DNA from: Acidimicrobiales bacterium
GTDB taxonomy: Bacteria > Actinomycetota > Acidimicrobiia > Acidimicrobiales > SZUA-35
DNA length: 64,000 nt
Assembly (NCBI GenBank): GCA_024638815.1
Contig: JAHEJM010000004.1
Location: forward strand, 1 to 64,000
Reading direction: 5' to 3'
Shown here: positions 17,637-27,039 of the stretch, piece by piece
How the letters are laid out: every line of letters starts with the position of its first letter
How positions within the stretch are numbered: the first letter of the stretch is position 1
Program-made: the position numbers and the translations under genes
The notes under the pieces: generated by a model
Databases searched by the model: none
Told to the model about the DNA's origin: nothing
Seen by the model: the letters and a program-made list of their open reading frames with translations, nothing else

Positions 17637-19072
17637 GTAACGAAATGACCGAAGCCCTTCAGGCGTTGGCCGAGGATCGGGGGATCTCGATCGACAAGTT
17701 GTTCGGCATCATGGCCAACGCGCTGGAGTCGGCCTATAAGCGCATGCCCGATTCCTTTGAATACGCCTGGGTCACCATCGATCCTGCCTCCTTCGACATC
17801 CGCGTCTACGCCCAGGATCTCGACGAAGACGGTGAGCCGTACGGCCCCGAGCTCGACGTGACCCCCGAATCATTCGGACGAATCGCGGCCCAGACCACGA
17901 AGCAGATCCTCACCCAGGGCATTCGTGAGGTCGAACGGGAGATGAAGTACGAGGAGTATGCCGGCCGGGAGGGTGACATCGTCACTGGCATTGTGCAACA
18001 GACCGATTCCCGCTACACCCTGCTCGATCTGGGCCGGGTCGAGGCCCTGCTACCCCAGGCCGAGCAGGTGTCGATGGGCCGCAGCGAAGGGGGCAACCGG
18101 GTCAAGGCCTACATCGTCGAGGTCCGACGCACGGCCAAGGGTCCTCAGATTGTGGTGTCCCGAACCCACCCCGGGTTGATCAAGCGACTGTTCGAGCTCG
18201 AGGTGCCGGAGATTGCCGACGGCATCGTGGAGATCAGGGCCTGCGCCCGCGAACCCGGACACCGGACCAAGATCGCCGTGTGGTCGAACGATCAAAATGT
18301 CGATCCCGTCGGTGCCTGCGTCGGTGCCCGGGGATCCCGAGTCCGCATGGTGGTCAACGAACTCAACGGGGAGAAGGTCGACATCATCCCCTTCAGCGAG
18401 GATCCCTACGACTTCGTGGCCAAAGCCCTGTCGCCGGCCAAGGTCAAGGATGTCCGCATCGATTTCGACACCGCCACGGCAGAAGTCATCGTCCCCGACT
18501 TCCAGCTCTCGCTTGCCATCGGCAAGGAGGGCCAGAACGCCCGGTTGGCCCATCGCCTGACCGGCTGGCGCATCGATATCAAGAGCGAGACCCAGCTCGA
18601 GGAGGAAGCGGCCTACGCCGGCGAGGAATGGGCCGAGGGCGAGTGGATTGTCGATGAGAAAACCGGTGAGCAGGTATGGCAACCGGCCGAGGGTGGACCG
18701 GTGATCTCCGCCGATGAGTGGACGGCCTCCCAGGAGGGCGAGGCGGTCGCCGATACCGATGCTGCAGAAGCCGGTGCTGAAGATGCCGAGTCGGGGGATG
18801 ATCCCTCGGTCGATGAGGCCGGCTCCGATGAGGTCGGCGTTGCTGAGGCCGGCTCCGATGAGGTCGGCGTTGCTGAGGCCGGCTCCGATGAGGTCGCCGT
18901 TGCTGAGGCCGGCTCCGATGAGGTCGGCGTTGCTGAGGCCGGCTCCGATGAGGTCGGCGTTGCTGAGGCCGGCTCCGATGAGGTCGCCGTCGATGTCGGT
19001 GTTGCCGAGGAGGCGGCGGAGGTTGCCGATGAGACCGACGATTCCGACAACCAGGCCGACGAGGAGGACTAG
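17633..19072 (+). CDS. nusA: Transcription termination/antitermination factor NusA
   Basis: NusA, 479 residues. An N-terminal RNA polymerase-binding domain (1-125) with ESAYKRM is followed by an S1 domain (about 130-200, [10 protein letters not shown]), KH1 (about 210-280, [13 protein letters not shown]) and KH2 (about 285-345, [19 protein letters not shown]). The C-terminal 130 residues are acidic and include six tandem 10-residue units [10 protein letters not shown] or [10 protein letters not shown]. The start GTG overlaps the rimP stop, indicating coupling. NusA often autoregulates this operon in other bacteria. No direct evidence of that is visible here beyond leader repeats. Confidence 0.97.
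   Translation: MSNEMTEALQALAEDRGISIDKLFGIMANALESAYKRMPDSFEYAWVTIDPASFDIRVYAQDLDEDGEPYGPELDVTPESFGRIAAQTTKQILTQGIREVEREMKYEEYAGREGDIVTGIVQQTDSRYTLLDLGRVEALLPQAEQVSMGRSEGGNRVKAYIVEVRRTAKGPQIVVSRTHPGLIKRLFELEVPEIADGIVEIRACAREPGHRTKIAVWSNDQNVDPVGACVGARGSRVRMVVNELNGEKVDIIPFSEDPYDFVAKALSPAKVKDVRIDFDTATAEVIVPDFQLSLAIGKEGQNARLAHRLTGWRIDIKSETQLEEEAAYAGEEWAEGEWIVDEKTGEQVWQPAEGGPVISADEWTASQEGEAVADTDAAEAGAEDAESGDDPSVDEAGSDEVGVAEAGSDEVGVAEAGSDEVAVAEAGSDEVGVAEAGSDEVGVAEAGSDEVAVDVGVAEEAAEVADETDDSDNQADEED
18811..18990 (+). repeat. Six 30-bp minisatellite units inside nusA
   Basis: Units begin at 18811, 18841, 18871, 18901, 18931 and 18961. Units 3 and 6 share a GGCGT-to-GCCGT change, giving the pattern G,G,C,G,G,C, so the array looks like a duplicated 90-bp block. 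The repeats are in frame and encode an acidic decapeptide. Confidence 0.95.
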
Positions 19073-19100
19073 CCGGCTGGGCGGGAACGAGGCGTCACCG

Positions 19101-19340
19101 GTGGTTGCTGATGGTCCTCGGCGTACGTGCGTCGGTTGTCGCATCACCAGGGATCGAGATGAACTGATCCGATTCTGTTGCGATGAGAACGGCGTGGTGA
19201 GGCCGTCACCGGTCAGCCGGGGGCGCGGTGCCTGGATCTGCGCCGGCACATGCGCGGCCTGCGTGGAGCGGGCCGTCGCCTCGAAGGCGTTCGCCCGGGC
19301 CTTTCGCCGATCGATCGTCGGAGTCGAGCAACCGTGTTGA
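19101..19340 (+). CDS. ylxR: YlxR-family RNA-binding protein
   Basis: A 79-residue DUF448/YlxR protein with RRTCVGCRITRDRDELIRF, GRGAWICAG and the FARAFRR tail, the family hallmark motifs. It is almost always encoded between nusA and infB, as here. GTG 19101 is supported by GAGG eight bases upstream and gives the expected N-terminus. A longer open frame upstream is merely the out-of-phase nusA tail. YlxR proteins are reported as nucleoid- or RNA-associated regulators. The exact role in this organism is unknown. Confidence 0.9.
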   Translation: MVADGPRRTCVGCRITRDRDELIRFCCDENGVVRPSPVSRGRGAWICAGTCAACVERAVASKAFARAFRRSIVGVEQPC

Positions 19341-19498
19341 ACGGTCGGCGGCCGGCGGCACTCAGGGCGACGGTATGGCCTCCGAATCCCGACCTGTGTG
19401 ACGGGCCCGACGTCGAACTGCCGGCTCGGAGACACCGAACCGTCAGTTCGCACCGAATCCGTGATGAGTACGGCTCAGTCGGCGATACGATGATATGC

Positions 19499-19529
19499 CG
19501 CCACCGAAGTTTCCGTGGCGTCTTCTTTT
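19499..19529 (+). terminator. Terminator-like hairpin just before infB
   Basis: CGCCAC (19499-19504) pairs with GTGGCG (19515-19520), with a further GAA/TTC pairing inside, followed by the pyrimidine tract TCTTCTTTT. It ends 19 nt before the infB start and ahead of its Shine-Dalgarno (AGAGGTG). A TACGAT hexamer at 19486-19491 could be a -10 just upstream, in which case the hairpin would form the 5' end of an infB transcript. Confidence 0.5.
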
Positions 19530-19548
19530 ACAGAGGTGAATTCAACAC

Positions 19549-22464
19549 GTGCCGTCAAAAGTCCGCGTCTACGAGCTCGCTCGAGAGCTGAATCTGAGCA
19601 ACAAGGAAGTGATCGACCTCTGCGGTGCCCTCGGCATCGGGGTGAAGAGCCATTCCTCGAGCATCGTGGAAGCCCAGGCCGATCGGGTTCGCCGCAAAGC
19701 CGATCGGGAAGGTCTCATCAAACCCCCGTCCAATGACGACGGCGACGCCAAGGACAACGACGGGGAGGCGCCGTCGGGCGACGTGATCTCCACCAAGAAG
19801 CGGCCGCCCAAGAAGGAGAAGAAGGTGACGGCCTCGGAGCAGGCCGCTTCGCCCCCGGCGGCCGAGGCCCCATCAGCTCCGGATGAGGAACCGGCCCCGG
19901 CACCGGTGTCCACCAAGCCCAAGCGGGTGGTCTCCTCCAGTGGCAAGACTGCCGAGGCCCCTGCGAAGCCGTCCAAGTCCATTCCGCCTCCGCCGCCGGC
20001 CATCAAGCCGGCCGACATGACACCGGCCGAACCGGTGACGGCGGCACCCGCTCCCACGCCGCCACCGGTCGCCGAGCCGGCGGTCGCCAACGCCGAGCCG
20101 GCGGTCGCCAACGCCGAGCCGGCGGTCGCCAACGCCGAGCCGGCCCAGCAGCCGTCGGAGGCTGCCGCTGCCACTACCGCAGCCCAGGAACCGGCCCAGG
20201 TTTCCCCGGCCGCAGCCCCGTCGCCCACCCCTGACGCCGCAGATTCGCCAGCCACGGCCGCGTCGGGAGATTCCGGAGCCGACGAGGCCAAGGCCGCGGC
20301 GTCGACCGCGCCTGCCCAACCGGCCGGGACCGAGCAGGCCCGGAGCCGAAGCGGCAAGCCGATTCCCCCTCCTCCCGGTCCTCCTCGCAGTCGGGCCGGC
20401 AAGCCCATTCCTCCTCCGCCCGGTGGCGGCAAGCCCCGTTCCACACCTCCCCGGTCGGGTGGTGGACCCCGCCCCGGCGGGTTCCGCAATGCCCCGGCGG
20501 CCCCCAGTCGTGGTGGACCTCCTCCCGGACGAGGCCGTGGTGGCCCCGGTCGTGGCGGTCCGCCCAATCGCGGTCGCCAGCGACGCAAGAGTCGCCGTCG
20601 TCGTTCCCGCGAGGAACTCACGCCGATGGACGTGCCCACCTACACGTCCGAAGACGCACCGGTACCGAAGGGCATCGTGGTGGTGGAGCGGGCCTCGACC
20701 GCCCAGGATCTCGGTCCCAAGCTGAACCGAACTGCGGCCGATGTTGTCCGTTTCCTGCTCACCAACGGTGAGATGGTCACCGCCACCCAATCGCTGAGCG
20801 ATGAGATGATCGAGCTGTTCGCGGCCGATGTCGGTGCCGAGATCCGCCTGGTCGACCCCGGCGAGGAGCAGGAGGTCGAACTCCAGAAGCTGCTCGAGAT
20901 CGAGGACGAGGAGGAGGACGACGAAGACCGTGAGGACTGGCCGGTTCGGCCCCCCGTCATCACCGTCATGGGCCACGTCGACCACGGCAAGACGTTGCTA
21001 CTGGACAGGATCCGGTCGGCCAACGTGATCGAAGGCGAGGCCGGTGGCATCACCCAACACATCGGTGCCTACCAGGTAGAGCACGGCGGCAAGTTGCTGA
21101 CATTCCTCGACACCCCGGGCCATGAGGCGTTTACCGCCATGCGGGCCCGTGGCGCCGACGCCACCGACATCGTGGTCCTGGTGGTCGCCGCCGACGACGG
21201 CGTCATGCCGCAGACGCTGGAGGCACTAGATCATGCCAGGGCGGCCGACGTGCCGATCATCGTGGCCATCAACAAAATGGACCGTGAGGGTGCCGACGCC
21301 AACCGGGTCATGACCCAGCTGTCGGAGCGGGGACTGGTCCCCGAGGACTGGGGTGGTGACACCATCATGGTTCCGCTCTCGGCCATGACCGGGGACGGCA
21401 TCGAGGATCTGTTGGAGAGCCTGCTGCTGGTGGCCGAGGTCGAGGACCTTCGGTCCAGCTCCGAGGGTCGAGCCACCGGCTCGGTTCTTGAATCCCACCT
21501 CGACATCGGCCGTGGTCCTGTCGCTACGGTGCTTGTCGAGCAGGGCACTCTGAATGTGGGCGATCCGTTGGTGACGGGTGCCGCCTGGGGACGGGTCCGG
21601 GCCCTGGTCAATGATCGCGGCGAGCGGGTCGACTTCGCTGCGCCGTCCACACCGGTTCAGGTTCTTGGCCTGAACGAGGTGGCCGAGGCCGGTGACGGCT
21701 TCACCATCGCCCCCAGCGAGAAGGTCGCCAGCAAGGTAGCCGATACCCGGGAGCACTGGCAGCGTCTGGCCAGCCTCGGTCGCGACGCCTCAATCTCCAC
21801 CGGCGGTGGAGCAAGGCTCGAAGATGTCTTCAAGCAGATCCAGGCCGGTGAGGCCGCCAATCTGAACCTGGTCGTCAAGGCCGACGTGAACGGCTCGTTG
21901 GAAGCGGTGTGCGACAGCCTCAAGAAGCGGGAGAGGGAGGACGTCAAGCTTTCGTTCGTGCTGCGAGGGGTGGGCGGTATCACCGAGAACGACGTGCAAT
22001 TGGCGGCGGCCTCCAACGCAACCATCCTCGGGTTCAATGTCCGGCCCGACCGCAAGGCCCGCGAGCTGGCTGATCAGGAGCAAGTGGAGATCCGCACCTA
22101 CGAGATCATCTACAAGCTCCTGGAGGACGTCGAGAATGCCATGCTCGGCATGCTCGAGCCCGAATACGAGGAAGTCGTCACCGGTGAGGCCGAGGTACGC
22201 GAGATCTTCCGCATACCCCGAGTTGGATCCGTGGCCGGGTGTATGGTCACCGACGGTGTCATCCGGCGGGGTTCCAAGGTTCGCTTCCTCCGAGAGGGCA
22301 CCATCATCTGGAAAGGTGCCATCCAGTCGCTCAAGCGGTTCAAGGAGGACGCCCAGGAGGTCGCCGCCGGCTATGAATGCGGCGTCGGTCTGTCCGACTT
22401 CCAGGATCTCAAGGAAGGCGACGTCATCGAGACCTACGACGAACGTGAGATTCCCCGGGAATAG
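19549..22464 (+). CDS. infB: Translation initiation factor IF-2
   Basis: IF-2, 971 residues, the GTPase that positions initiator tRNA. An N-terminal IF2_N module (1-55, [20 protein letters not shown]) is followed by a long Ala/Pro-rich linker and an Arg/Gly-rich stretch (about 270-355), a second IF2_N-like segment (about 372-430), the G domain with GHVDHGKT at 475-482, DTPGHEA near 521 and NKMD near 574, then the beta-barrel and C-terminal domains ending in [14 protein letters not shown] 19549 has AGAGGTG about 10 nt upstream. The linker contains three 7-residue repeats. Confidence 0.97.
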   Translation: MPSKVRVYELARELNLSNKEVIDLCGALGIGVKSHSSSIVEAQADRVRRKADREGLIKPPSNDDGDAKDNDGEAPSGDVISTKKRPPKKEKKVTASEQAASPPAAEAPSAPDEEPAPAPVSTKPKRVVSSSGKTAEAPAKPSKSIPPPPPAIKPADMTPAEPVTAAPAPTPPPVAEPAVANAEPAVANAEPAVANAEPAQQPSEAAAATTAAQEPAQVSPAAAPSPTPDAADSPATAASGDSGADEAKAAASTAPAQPAGTEQARSRSGKPIPPPPGPPRSRAGKPIPPPPGGGKPRSTPPRSGGGPRPGGFRNAPAAPSRGGPPPGRGRGGPGRGGPPNRGRQRRKSRRRRSREELTPMDVPTYTSEDAPVPKGIVVVERASTAQDLGPKLNRTAADVVRFLLTNGEMVTATQSLSDEMIELFAADVGAEIRLVDPGEEQEVELQKLLEIEDEEEDDEDREDWPVRPPVITVMGHVDHGKTLLLDRIRSANVIEGEAGGITQHIGAYQVEHGGKLLTFLDTPGHEAFTAMRARGADATDIVVLVVAADDGVMPQTLEALDHARAADVPIIVAINKMDREGADANRVMTQLSERGLVPEDWGGDTIMVPLSAMTGDGIEDLLESLLLVAEVEDLRSSSEGRATGSVLESHLDIGRGPVATVLVEQGTLNVGDPLVTGAAWGRVRALVNDRGERVDFAAPSTPVQVLGLNEVAEAGDGFTIAPSEKVASKVADTREHWQRLASLGRDASISTGGGARLEDVFKQIQAGEAANLNLVVKADVNGSLEAVCDSLKKREREDVKLSFVLRGVGGITENDVQLAAASNATILGFNVRPDRKARELADQEQVEIRTYEIIYKLLEDVENAMLGMLEPEYEEVVTGEAEVREIFRIPRVGSVAGCMVTDGVIRRGSKVRFLREGTIIWKGAIQSLKRFKEDAQEVAAGYECGVGLSDFQDLKEGDVIETYDEREIPRE
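20071..20133 (+). repeat. Three 21-nt in-frame repeats in the infB linker
   Basis: Identical units at 20071-20091, 20092-20112 and 20113-20133 encode AEPAVAN three times, and a fourth, partly diverged copy follows. They extend the disordered linker of IF-2. Confidence 0.9.
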
Positions 22465-22497
22465 CACGCCCCACCGGTGGCGATCGCCGGTCACACC

Positions 22498-22788
22498 ATG
22501 CATGTTCTGGTTACCGCCGTCGAGATTCACATCCCAGCGGCTCGATCACTGAAGGCCAAGAGGTCTACTGTCACCTCTATCGTTCGCCACCTGGATCGCC
22601 AGCACGGAGTGGCGGCATCGGAGGTCGACCACCTCGACCTCTGGCAGCGGGCCCGGATCGGTGTAGCCGTGGTGGCCGATACCGTGAGTCGTACCAGCCG
22701 AGTCATGGACGGCGTGGAACGCTACATCTGGTCGCGACCGGACATCGAGGTTCTCGATGTCGACCGGAGCTGGTGGGACGGCGGTTAG
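22498..22788 (+). CDS. DUF503 protein (YlxP-like)
   Basis: A 96-residue protein of the DUF503 family: MHVLVTAVEIHIP, SLKAKRSTVTSIVRHL, then DLWQRARIGVAVVAD. It is typically encoded between infB and rbfA, as here. The YlxP homologue has been linked to ribosome-related functions, but its biochemistry is poorly defined. ATG 22498 fits the family N-terminus; an in-frame GTG at 22477 would add seven residues. It starts 34 nt after infB. Confidence 0.85.
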   Translation: MHVLVTAVEIHIPAARSLKAKRSTVTSIVRHLDRQHGVAASEVDHLDLWQRARIGVAVVADTVSRTSRVMDGVERYIWSRPDIEVLDVDRSWWDGG

Positions 22789-22831
22789 CGGCCCCGGAGC
22801 ACACAGACGATCACGGGAGAAGGACGAGTAC

Positions 22832-23416
22832 ATGGCCCGCAAACCCCGATCCAATCGACAACGCCGCAGCGGTCCCGGTCGGGCCAGTCGGCCACCGACC
22901 AACCGACACTTCCCCCGCACCGCTCGGCTCAACACCCTGCTCCAGGAGATCGTGGCCGACTACTTCGAGCGGGTCGAGGATGAACGATTCGAGATGCTGA
23001 CCATCACCGGCGTCGAGGTCGACAACGATCTCAACCGGGCCCAGGTGTTCGTCAGCGATCTGGGCTATGTGCGACCACCGGAGGACGAGGAGTCCGACGC
23101 GGTGTTGCTCGATGCCCTGGCCGACCATCGCAAGCCGGTCCAGGCCAAGATCGGGCGTGAGAGCCGGATCCGGAAGACCCCCGAGGTTGTCTTCGCCATC
23201 GACCCCGGGGTCAGGGCCGGGGCCCGTATCGAGGAGATCCTGTCCGGCCTCCGTCACGGCGAGGACACCGGATCCCAGGACATCGGCCCCCCGAATGGCG
23301 GTCCGACGCCCGAGGACGGCGCAACCGTCGAAGTTGGTGGCTCGGACGACGACGGGACGACGATGACGACAGCTGACGACAACAACGACGACAACGATGA
23401 GGCGTCGAAGCCGTGA
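22832..23416 (+). CDS. rbfA: Ribosome-binding factor A
   Basis: RbfA, 194 residues, a KH-like cold-adaptation and 16S rRNA maturation factor. The core is residues about 25-130 (RTARLNTLLQEIVADYFER, ITGVEVDNDLNRAQVFVSD, RKTPEVVFAIDPG). The basic N-terminal 25 residues and the acidic, Asp/Thr-rich C-terminal 55 residues lie outside the core. GGAGAAGG is placed well before ATG 22832. The stop overlaps the truB GTG start by 4 nt. Confidence 0.93.
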   Translation: MARKPRSNRQRRSGPGRASRPPTNRHFPRTARLNTLLQEIVADYFERVEDERFEMLTITGVEVDNDLNRAQVFVSDLGYVRPPEDEESDAVLLDALADHRKPVQAKIGRESRIRKTPEVVFAIDPGVRAGARIEEILSGLRHGEDTGSQDIGPPNGGPTPEDGATVEVGGSDDDGTTMTTADDNNDDNDEASKP

Positions 23417-24282
23417 GTCGGTCTCGGCGCCGGGACTCCGGCTTGTCGGGAACTGTGATCATCGACAAGCCGGCCGGGTGCACCAGCCACGATGTGGTCG
23501 ACGCCGTCCGGCGTCGGCTGTCGACCCGCAAGGTTGGTCATGCCGGCACCCTCGATCCCGATGCCACCGGCGTCCTCGTGCTGGGAGTGGGCGCCGGAAC
23601 CAAGCTGTTGCAGTTCGTGACCGGCGCCGACAAGCGCTACCGGTGCGAGATCGTGTTCGGCACCGAAACCTCGACCCTCGACTCGTCAGGCGAGGTCACG
23701 GCTCGCCACGACATGACGTTGACGCCGGCCCGGGTCCAGGCCGCGGCCGATGCCTTGACCGGCGACATCGAGCAGATCCCGCCGATGGTCTCGGCCGTCA
23801 AGGTCGATGGTAAGCGGCTTCACGAACTGGCTCGGGCCGGGGTGGAGGTGGAGCGGCAGCCGAGGCCGGTGACCGTGCACCACTTCAGTACCGAACCGAC
23901 CGATGACCCACTTGTCTATCGGGCCGAGGTCGAGTGCAGTTCGGGAACCTATGTCCGCACTCTGGCCGCAGATCTGGGTTCGGCCCTCGGCGGGGGAGCC
24001 CACCTTCGCAACCTGCGACGGACGGCTGTGGGCACCATCACCATCGATCAGGCCGAGGACCTGGACGACTTCGTCCTGAGGCCGGTCATCGATTTGCTGG
24101 CTGACACGCCGGTGCTCTCGGTTGACGCCGAGGTCGCCCGTCGTGTGCAGCACGGCCAGAGCCTCGGACCCACCACCGGTCAGGGTCGCCTGGCTGTTGT
24201 CGGTCCCGATGATCGGCTGCTCGCCGTGTACGAGGCGTCGGGTGGCAACCTGGTTCCGGTCAAGGTGCTGGCCGGACGGTGA
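23413..24282 (+). CDS. truB: tRNA pseudouridine(55) synthase
   Basis: TruB, 289 residues, forming pseudouridine 55 in the T-loop of tRNAs. N-terminal GTVIIDKPAGCTSHDVVD and the catalytic motif GHAGTLDPDATGVL with Asp48 as nucleophile are intact, as are the RYRCEIVFGTET and SSGTYVRTLAADLG motifs. A short C-terminal PUA-like region is present. The GTG start overlaps the rbfA stop and the stop overlaps ribF, so it is translationally coupled on both sides. Confidence 0.96.
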   Translation: MSRSRRRDSGLSGTVIIDKPAGCTSHDVVDAVRRRLSTRKVGHAGTLDPDATGVLVLGVGAGTKLLQFVTGADKRYRCEIVFGTETSTLDSSGEVTARHDMTLTPARVQAAADALTGDIEQIPPMVSAVKVDGKRLHELARAGVEVERQPRPVTVHHFSTEPTDDPLVYRAEVECSSGTYVRTLAADLGSALGGGAHLRNLRRTAVGTITIDQAEDLDDFVLRPVIDLLADTPVLSVDAEVARRVQHGQSLGPTTGQGRLAVVGPDDRLLAVYEASGGNLVPVKVLAGR

Positions 24283-25295
24283 CAGGCTACGGTTCGAGTG
24301 CAGTGCGCGTCGTCTACGATCCCGAAGCCCGCCGATCGATGGGTCCCTCGGTTTTCGACGACCGTCCCCATGCCGTCACCATCGGTGTGTTCGACGGTGT
24401 GCATCTCGGGCATCGGTGGGTGATCGACTCGACGGCCCAGGCCGCGGCACAGCTGGGTGCCGCCACCGCTGTCGTCACCTTCGATCCCCATCCGGCCGCC
24501 GTGCTGCGGCCCGATCTGGCTCCCAGGCTGCTCACCGACCTGGATCAGAAGCTCGAGTTGCTGGAGGCGGCCGGCGTCGATTCTGTGGTGGTGGTCCGTT
24601 TCGATCACGAGCGGGCGGGGGAGCGGGCCGAGGACTTCGTGGCCGCCGTACTGGTGGAATGCCTACGGGCCCGAGCCGTCATTGTCGGTCACGATTTCCA
24701 GTTCGGCAAGGACCGCAAGGGCGATGTCCACCTCCTGACCGAACTCGGTGGCGAGTACGGGTTCGAGGTTCGTCCCCTGTCGCTGATGCCGAACCCACCA
24801 ACCGCAGGAACCCAGGGCCGCCCAGTGTCGTCGACGGCCATCCGAGCCGCACTGGCGGAGGGCGATGTCGTCTCGGCCCGCCATCTGCTGGGTCGATCGC
24901 ACGAGGTCACGGGCACCGTCGTGACCGGTGACCGACGAGGCCGCACCATCGGTTTTCCCACCGCCAATGTCGCCGTCGAACCCAATCGGGCCATCCCCGC
25001 CGACGGTGTGTACGCCGGCTGGTTTCATCTGCCCCCCGACGACGAGCATCCGGCCGGCCGGTCCTGGCCGGCCGCCATCAACATCGGGAAACGCCCCACG
25101 TTCCACGACGACGCCGAACACTCCGTCATCGAAGCCCACCTCATCGACTTCGAAGGTGATCTCTACGGGGTTCACGCCGCGGTGGGTTTCGAGGCACGGC
25201 TGCGGGGTGAACAACGCTTCGACGGGATCGAGGCCCTGGCCACACAGCTACAGACCGACATCGCCGTCGCCCGGTCGCTGCTGCAATCGGACTGA
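24279..25295 (+). CDS. ribF: Bifunctional riboflavin kinase / FAD synthetase
   Basis: RibF, 338 residues, making FMN and FAD from riboflavin. The N-terminal FAD synthetase domain has VTIGVFDGVHLGHRWVI and VGHDFQFGKDRKGD and ends with PVSSTAIRAAL. The C-terminal riboflavin kinase domain has GRTIGFPTANV and PADGVYAGW. The chosen GTG overlaps the truB stop by 4 nt. About 20 N-terminal residues precede the usual start. No FMN riboswitch was seen nearby. Confidence 0.95.
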   Translation: MTGYGSSAVRVVYDPEARRSMGPSVFDDRPHAVTIGVFDGVHLGHRWVIDSTAQAAAQLGAATAVVTFDPHPAAVLRPDLAPRLLTDLDQKLELLEAAGVDSVVVVRFDHERAGERAEDFVAAVLVECLRARAVIVGHDFQFGKDRKGDVHLLTELGGEYGFEVRPLSLMPNPPTAGTQGRPVSSTAIRAALAEGDVVSARHLLGRSHEVTGTVVTGDRRGRTIGFPTANVAVEPNRAIPADGVYAGWFHLPPDDEHPAGRSWPAAINIGKRPTFHDDAEHSVIEAHLIDFEGDLYGVHAAVGFEARLRGEQRFDGIEALATQLQTDIAVARSLLQSD

Positions 25296-25302
25296 GGTCC
25301 GG

Positions 25303-25308
25303 TAGGCT
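25303..25308 (+). promoter_or_regulatory. Weak candidate -10 element before rpsO
   Basis: TAGGCT lies 8 nt after the ribF stop and about 110 nt before rpsO. The same hexamer occurs before other starts in this window. No convincing -35 is seen. Confidence 0.25.
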
Positions 25309-25420
25309 GATCAGCTGCTGCTACTACCGCCACCCTGCCAAGGAAGGCCGGTAGCCGTGCGGCCGGGCCCCGGGTCCCGAACTCATCTACGAACACGTTC
25401 TTCGAGGAGAATCGATCATC

Positions 25421-25699
25421 ATGGTCAAGACTGCCGCCAACCTGCCGAACAAGGCCGACACCATTGCCAAACACCAGCGGTTCGAGGGGGACACCGGTTC
25501 TCCCGAGGTTCAGATCGCCCTGGCCAGCGATCGCATCAACCACCTGACCGAGCACCTCAAGGTCCACAAGAAGGACTATCACACCCAGCGGGGCCTGCTG
25601 GCTCTGGTCGGTCGTCGGCGCCGGATGCTCGACTACCTGGCTTCCATCGATGTTGAGCGTTACCGTTCTCTCATCGCCGAACTCGGCCTGCGCCGCTAG
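25421..25699 (+). CDS. rpsO: 30S ribosomal protein S15
   Basis: Ribosomal protein S15, 92 residues, with the standard helical signature [23 protein letters not shown] split across [22 protein letters not shown]. Length and motifs are typical. GAGGAG lies about 13 nt before the ATG. In most bacteria it directly precedes pnp. Here an FkbM-type gene lies between them. Confidence 0.97.
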   Translation: MVKTAANLPNKADTIAKHQRFEGDTGSPEVQIALASDRINHLTEHLKVHKKDYHTQRGLLALVGRRRRMLDYLASIDVERYRSLIAELGLRR

Positions 25700-25774
25700 C
25701 CGATCTTCCTGCCGCCTGGATCGTCCCCTCGCTCGTTCAACCCAGGCCTTCCAGCCTTCCGACTTTCTGCGGTT

Positions 25775-25798
25775 TCTCGTCCCGCCGATGGGACGAGA
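25775..25798 (+). terminator. Strong hairpin after rpsO
   Basis: A perfect 9-bp inverted repeat TCTCGTCCC (25775-25783) / GGGACGAGA (25790-25798) with a 6-nt loop sits 75 nt past the rpsO stop. There is no U-run. It may terminate the rpsO transcript or protect its 3' end. Confidence 0.45.
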
Positions 25799-25881
25799 GA
25801 CGACTAATGCTCGCTCGGGGTGGGGGCGACGGGACCGGCGTCGGCGGGTGGGACCTGGTCGAAAGGACCCGGCGCACTCCA

Positions 25882-26676
25882 ATGGATGACTACCTACGTC
25901 TGGCCAAGCAACGCCTGGTCGGAACCAGGGCGGGTTCCGCACTGCGCCGCATGACGTGGTGGGCCGCCTTCCCTCAACGGGTGCGACATCCCGAATTGTG
26001 GGATATGTACCTCGAGGACGAACGAACCGGTCAACTGTTCGACCGGTTGGTGCAACCGGACTGGAACTGCATCGATGTCGGTGCCCACATCGGATCGGTG
26101 CTGCATCGCCTGATCGAGCTGGCACCTGACGGCTACCACATCGCCGTTGAACCGACGCCGGAGAAGGCGGCATGGTTGCGGAAACGGTTCCCCCGGGTCA
26201 CGGTCGTCGAGGCCGCCGCCTACGACAGCGACGGATCGGCCACCTTCCACCAGGCCACCCAGTCCGGCTACAGCGGCTTGGCCCGTTCCGATGATACCGG
26301 CATGGCCCGCACCTATCCGGTGGATCTTGTCCGGCTGGATTCGGTCATCGGCCCTGACACCAAGGTCGATCTGCTCAAGATCGACACCGAGGGAGCCGAA
26401 CTGCTGGCGCTGCGTGGGAGCGAGGGTATCCTCCGACGCCACCAACCGGCGGTGCTGTTCGAATGCGGTCCCGATGGCAAGCCGGAGCCGTTCGGCTACA
26501 GCCGGTTGGATCTTTTCGACTTCCTGACCGACGCCGGCTACCAGCTGTACTCGGTGGCCGATGCTCTCTACCACCGTCCGCCGATGGGACGAGACGAGTT
26601 CGACCGGGCCGGCCTCTATCCGTACAGGGGCTTCAACTATCTGGCACTGCCCGCCGGTCGGCCGTTGCCGGAGTAG
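25882..26676 (+). CDS. FkbM-family SAM-dependent methyltransferase
   Basis: A 264-residue class I methyltransferase of the FkbM type. CIDVGAHIGSVLHRL is the SAM-binding motif I, VEPTPEKAAWLRKRFP follows, and VDLLKIDTEGAELLALRG is the characteristic FkbM motif. Such enzymes usually O-methylate sugars or polyketides. Substrate unknown. ATG 25882 (MDDYLRL) is used; an in-frame ATG 25807 would add 25 Gly-rich residues. It lies between rpsO and pnp with large gaps on both sides (over 180 and 360 nt), which suggests insertion into a conserved gene pair. Confidence 0.85.
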   Translation: MDDYLRLAKQRLVGTRAGSALRRMTWWAAFPQRVRHPELWDMYLEDERTGQLFDRLVQPDWNCIDVGAHIGSVLHRLIELAPDGYHIAVEPTPEKAAWLRKRFPRVTVVEAAAYDSDGSATFHQATQSGYSGLARSDDTGMARTYPVDLVRLDSVIGPDTKVDLLKIDTEGAELLALRGSEGILRRHQPAVLFECGPDGKPEPFGYSRLDLFDFLTDAGYQLYSVADALYHRPPMGRDEFDRAGLYPYRGFNYLALPAGRPLPE

Positions 26677-27039
26677 TTGGTCAGGCCCGGGTGCCGCGGC
26701 TCGGCGCTGGTTGGGGCGAGGGCGTTGCCTCGCACCGGGGATTCCCGCCCATTCACAACTCCGGCTCAAGTTGCCGATAGCATAAACAACGACGCCGACA
26801 CAGTCGGCTTCCGGTCCCGCCCTATGGTGGGATCGTTAAGACAAGTTCGTCACGGTCAGCTACCAGTTTCCGGCTCCTCATGCCTGAGCACGGCAGTACA
26901 CCACCCCCACCCTGTTGCCCTCCCAGTCCATGGGTGGTCGAAATCTGGGATCTGGCCTGTCGAAATGCAAACGAAGGTCGTTTGCACCGGGTGCGGCCAT
27001 GGGGCCGGCTCGGCAAGAAAATGACAGAGGAGTATCCCT
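26677..27039 (+). other. pnp leader region with a perfect hairpin
   Basis: This 363-nt stretch has no credible gene. It is less GC-rich around 26750-26860 than its surroundings, which could be a promoter region. GCAAACGA (26967-26974) and TCGTTTGC (26978-26985) form a perfect 8-bp stem with a 3-nt loop, 54 nt before the pnp start. In enterobacteria the pnp leader carries a hairpin used for RNase III/PNPase autoregulation. A similar role here is only inferred from position. Confidence 0.5.

Noticed and set aside
18811-18990. Regular 30-bp repeats resembling a CRISPR array
   Set aside because: There are no unique spacers; the units are contiguous, in frame with nusA and encode a decapeptide.
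20174-20639. Minus-strand Gly/Arg-rich frames opposite the infB linker
   Set aside because: They mirror the repetitive GC-rich linker and have no independent coding evidence.
24284-25420. Possible FMN riboswitch near ribF or rpsO
   Set aside because: ribF overlaps truB with no leader, and the rpsO leader lacks recognisable FMN-aptamer motifs.
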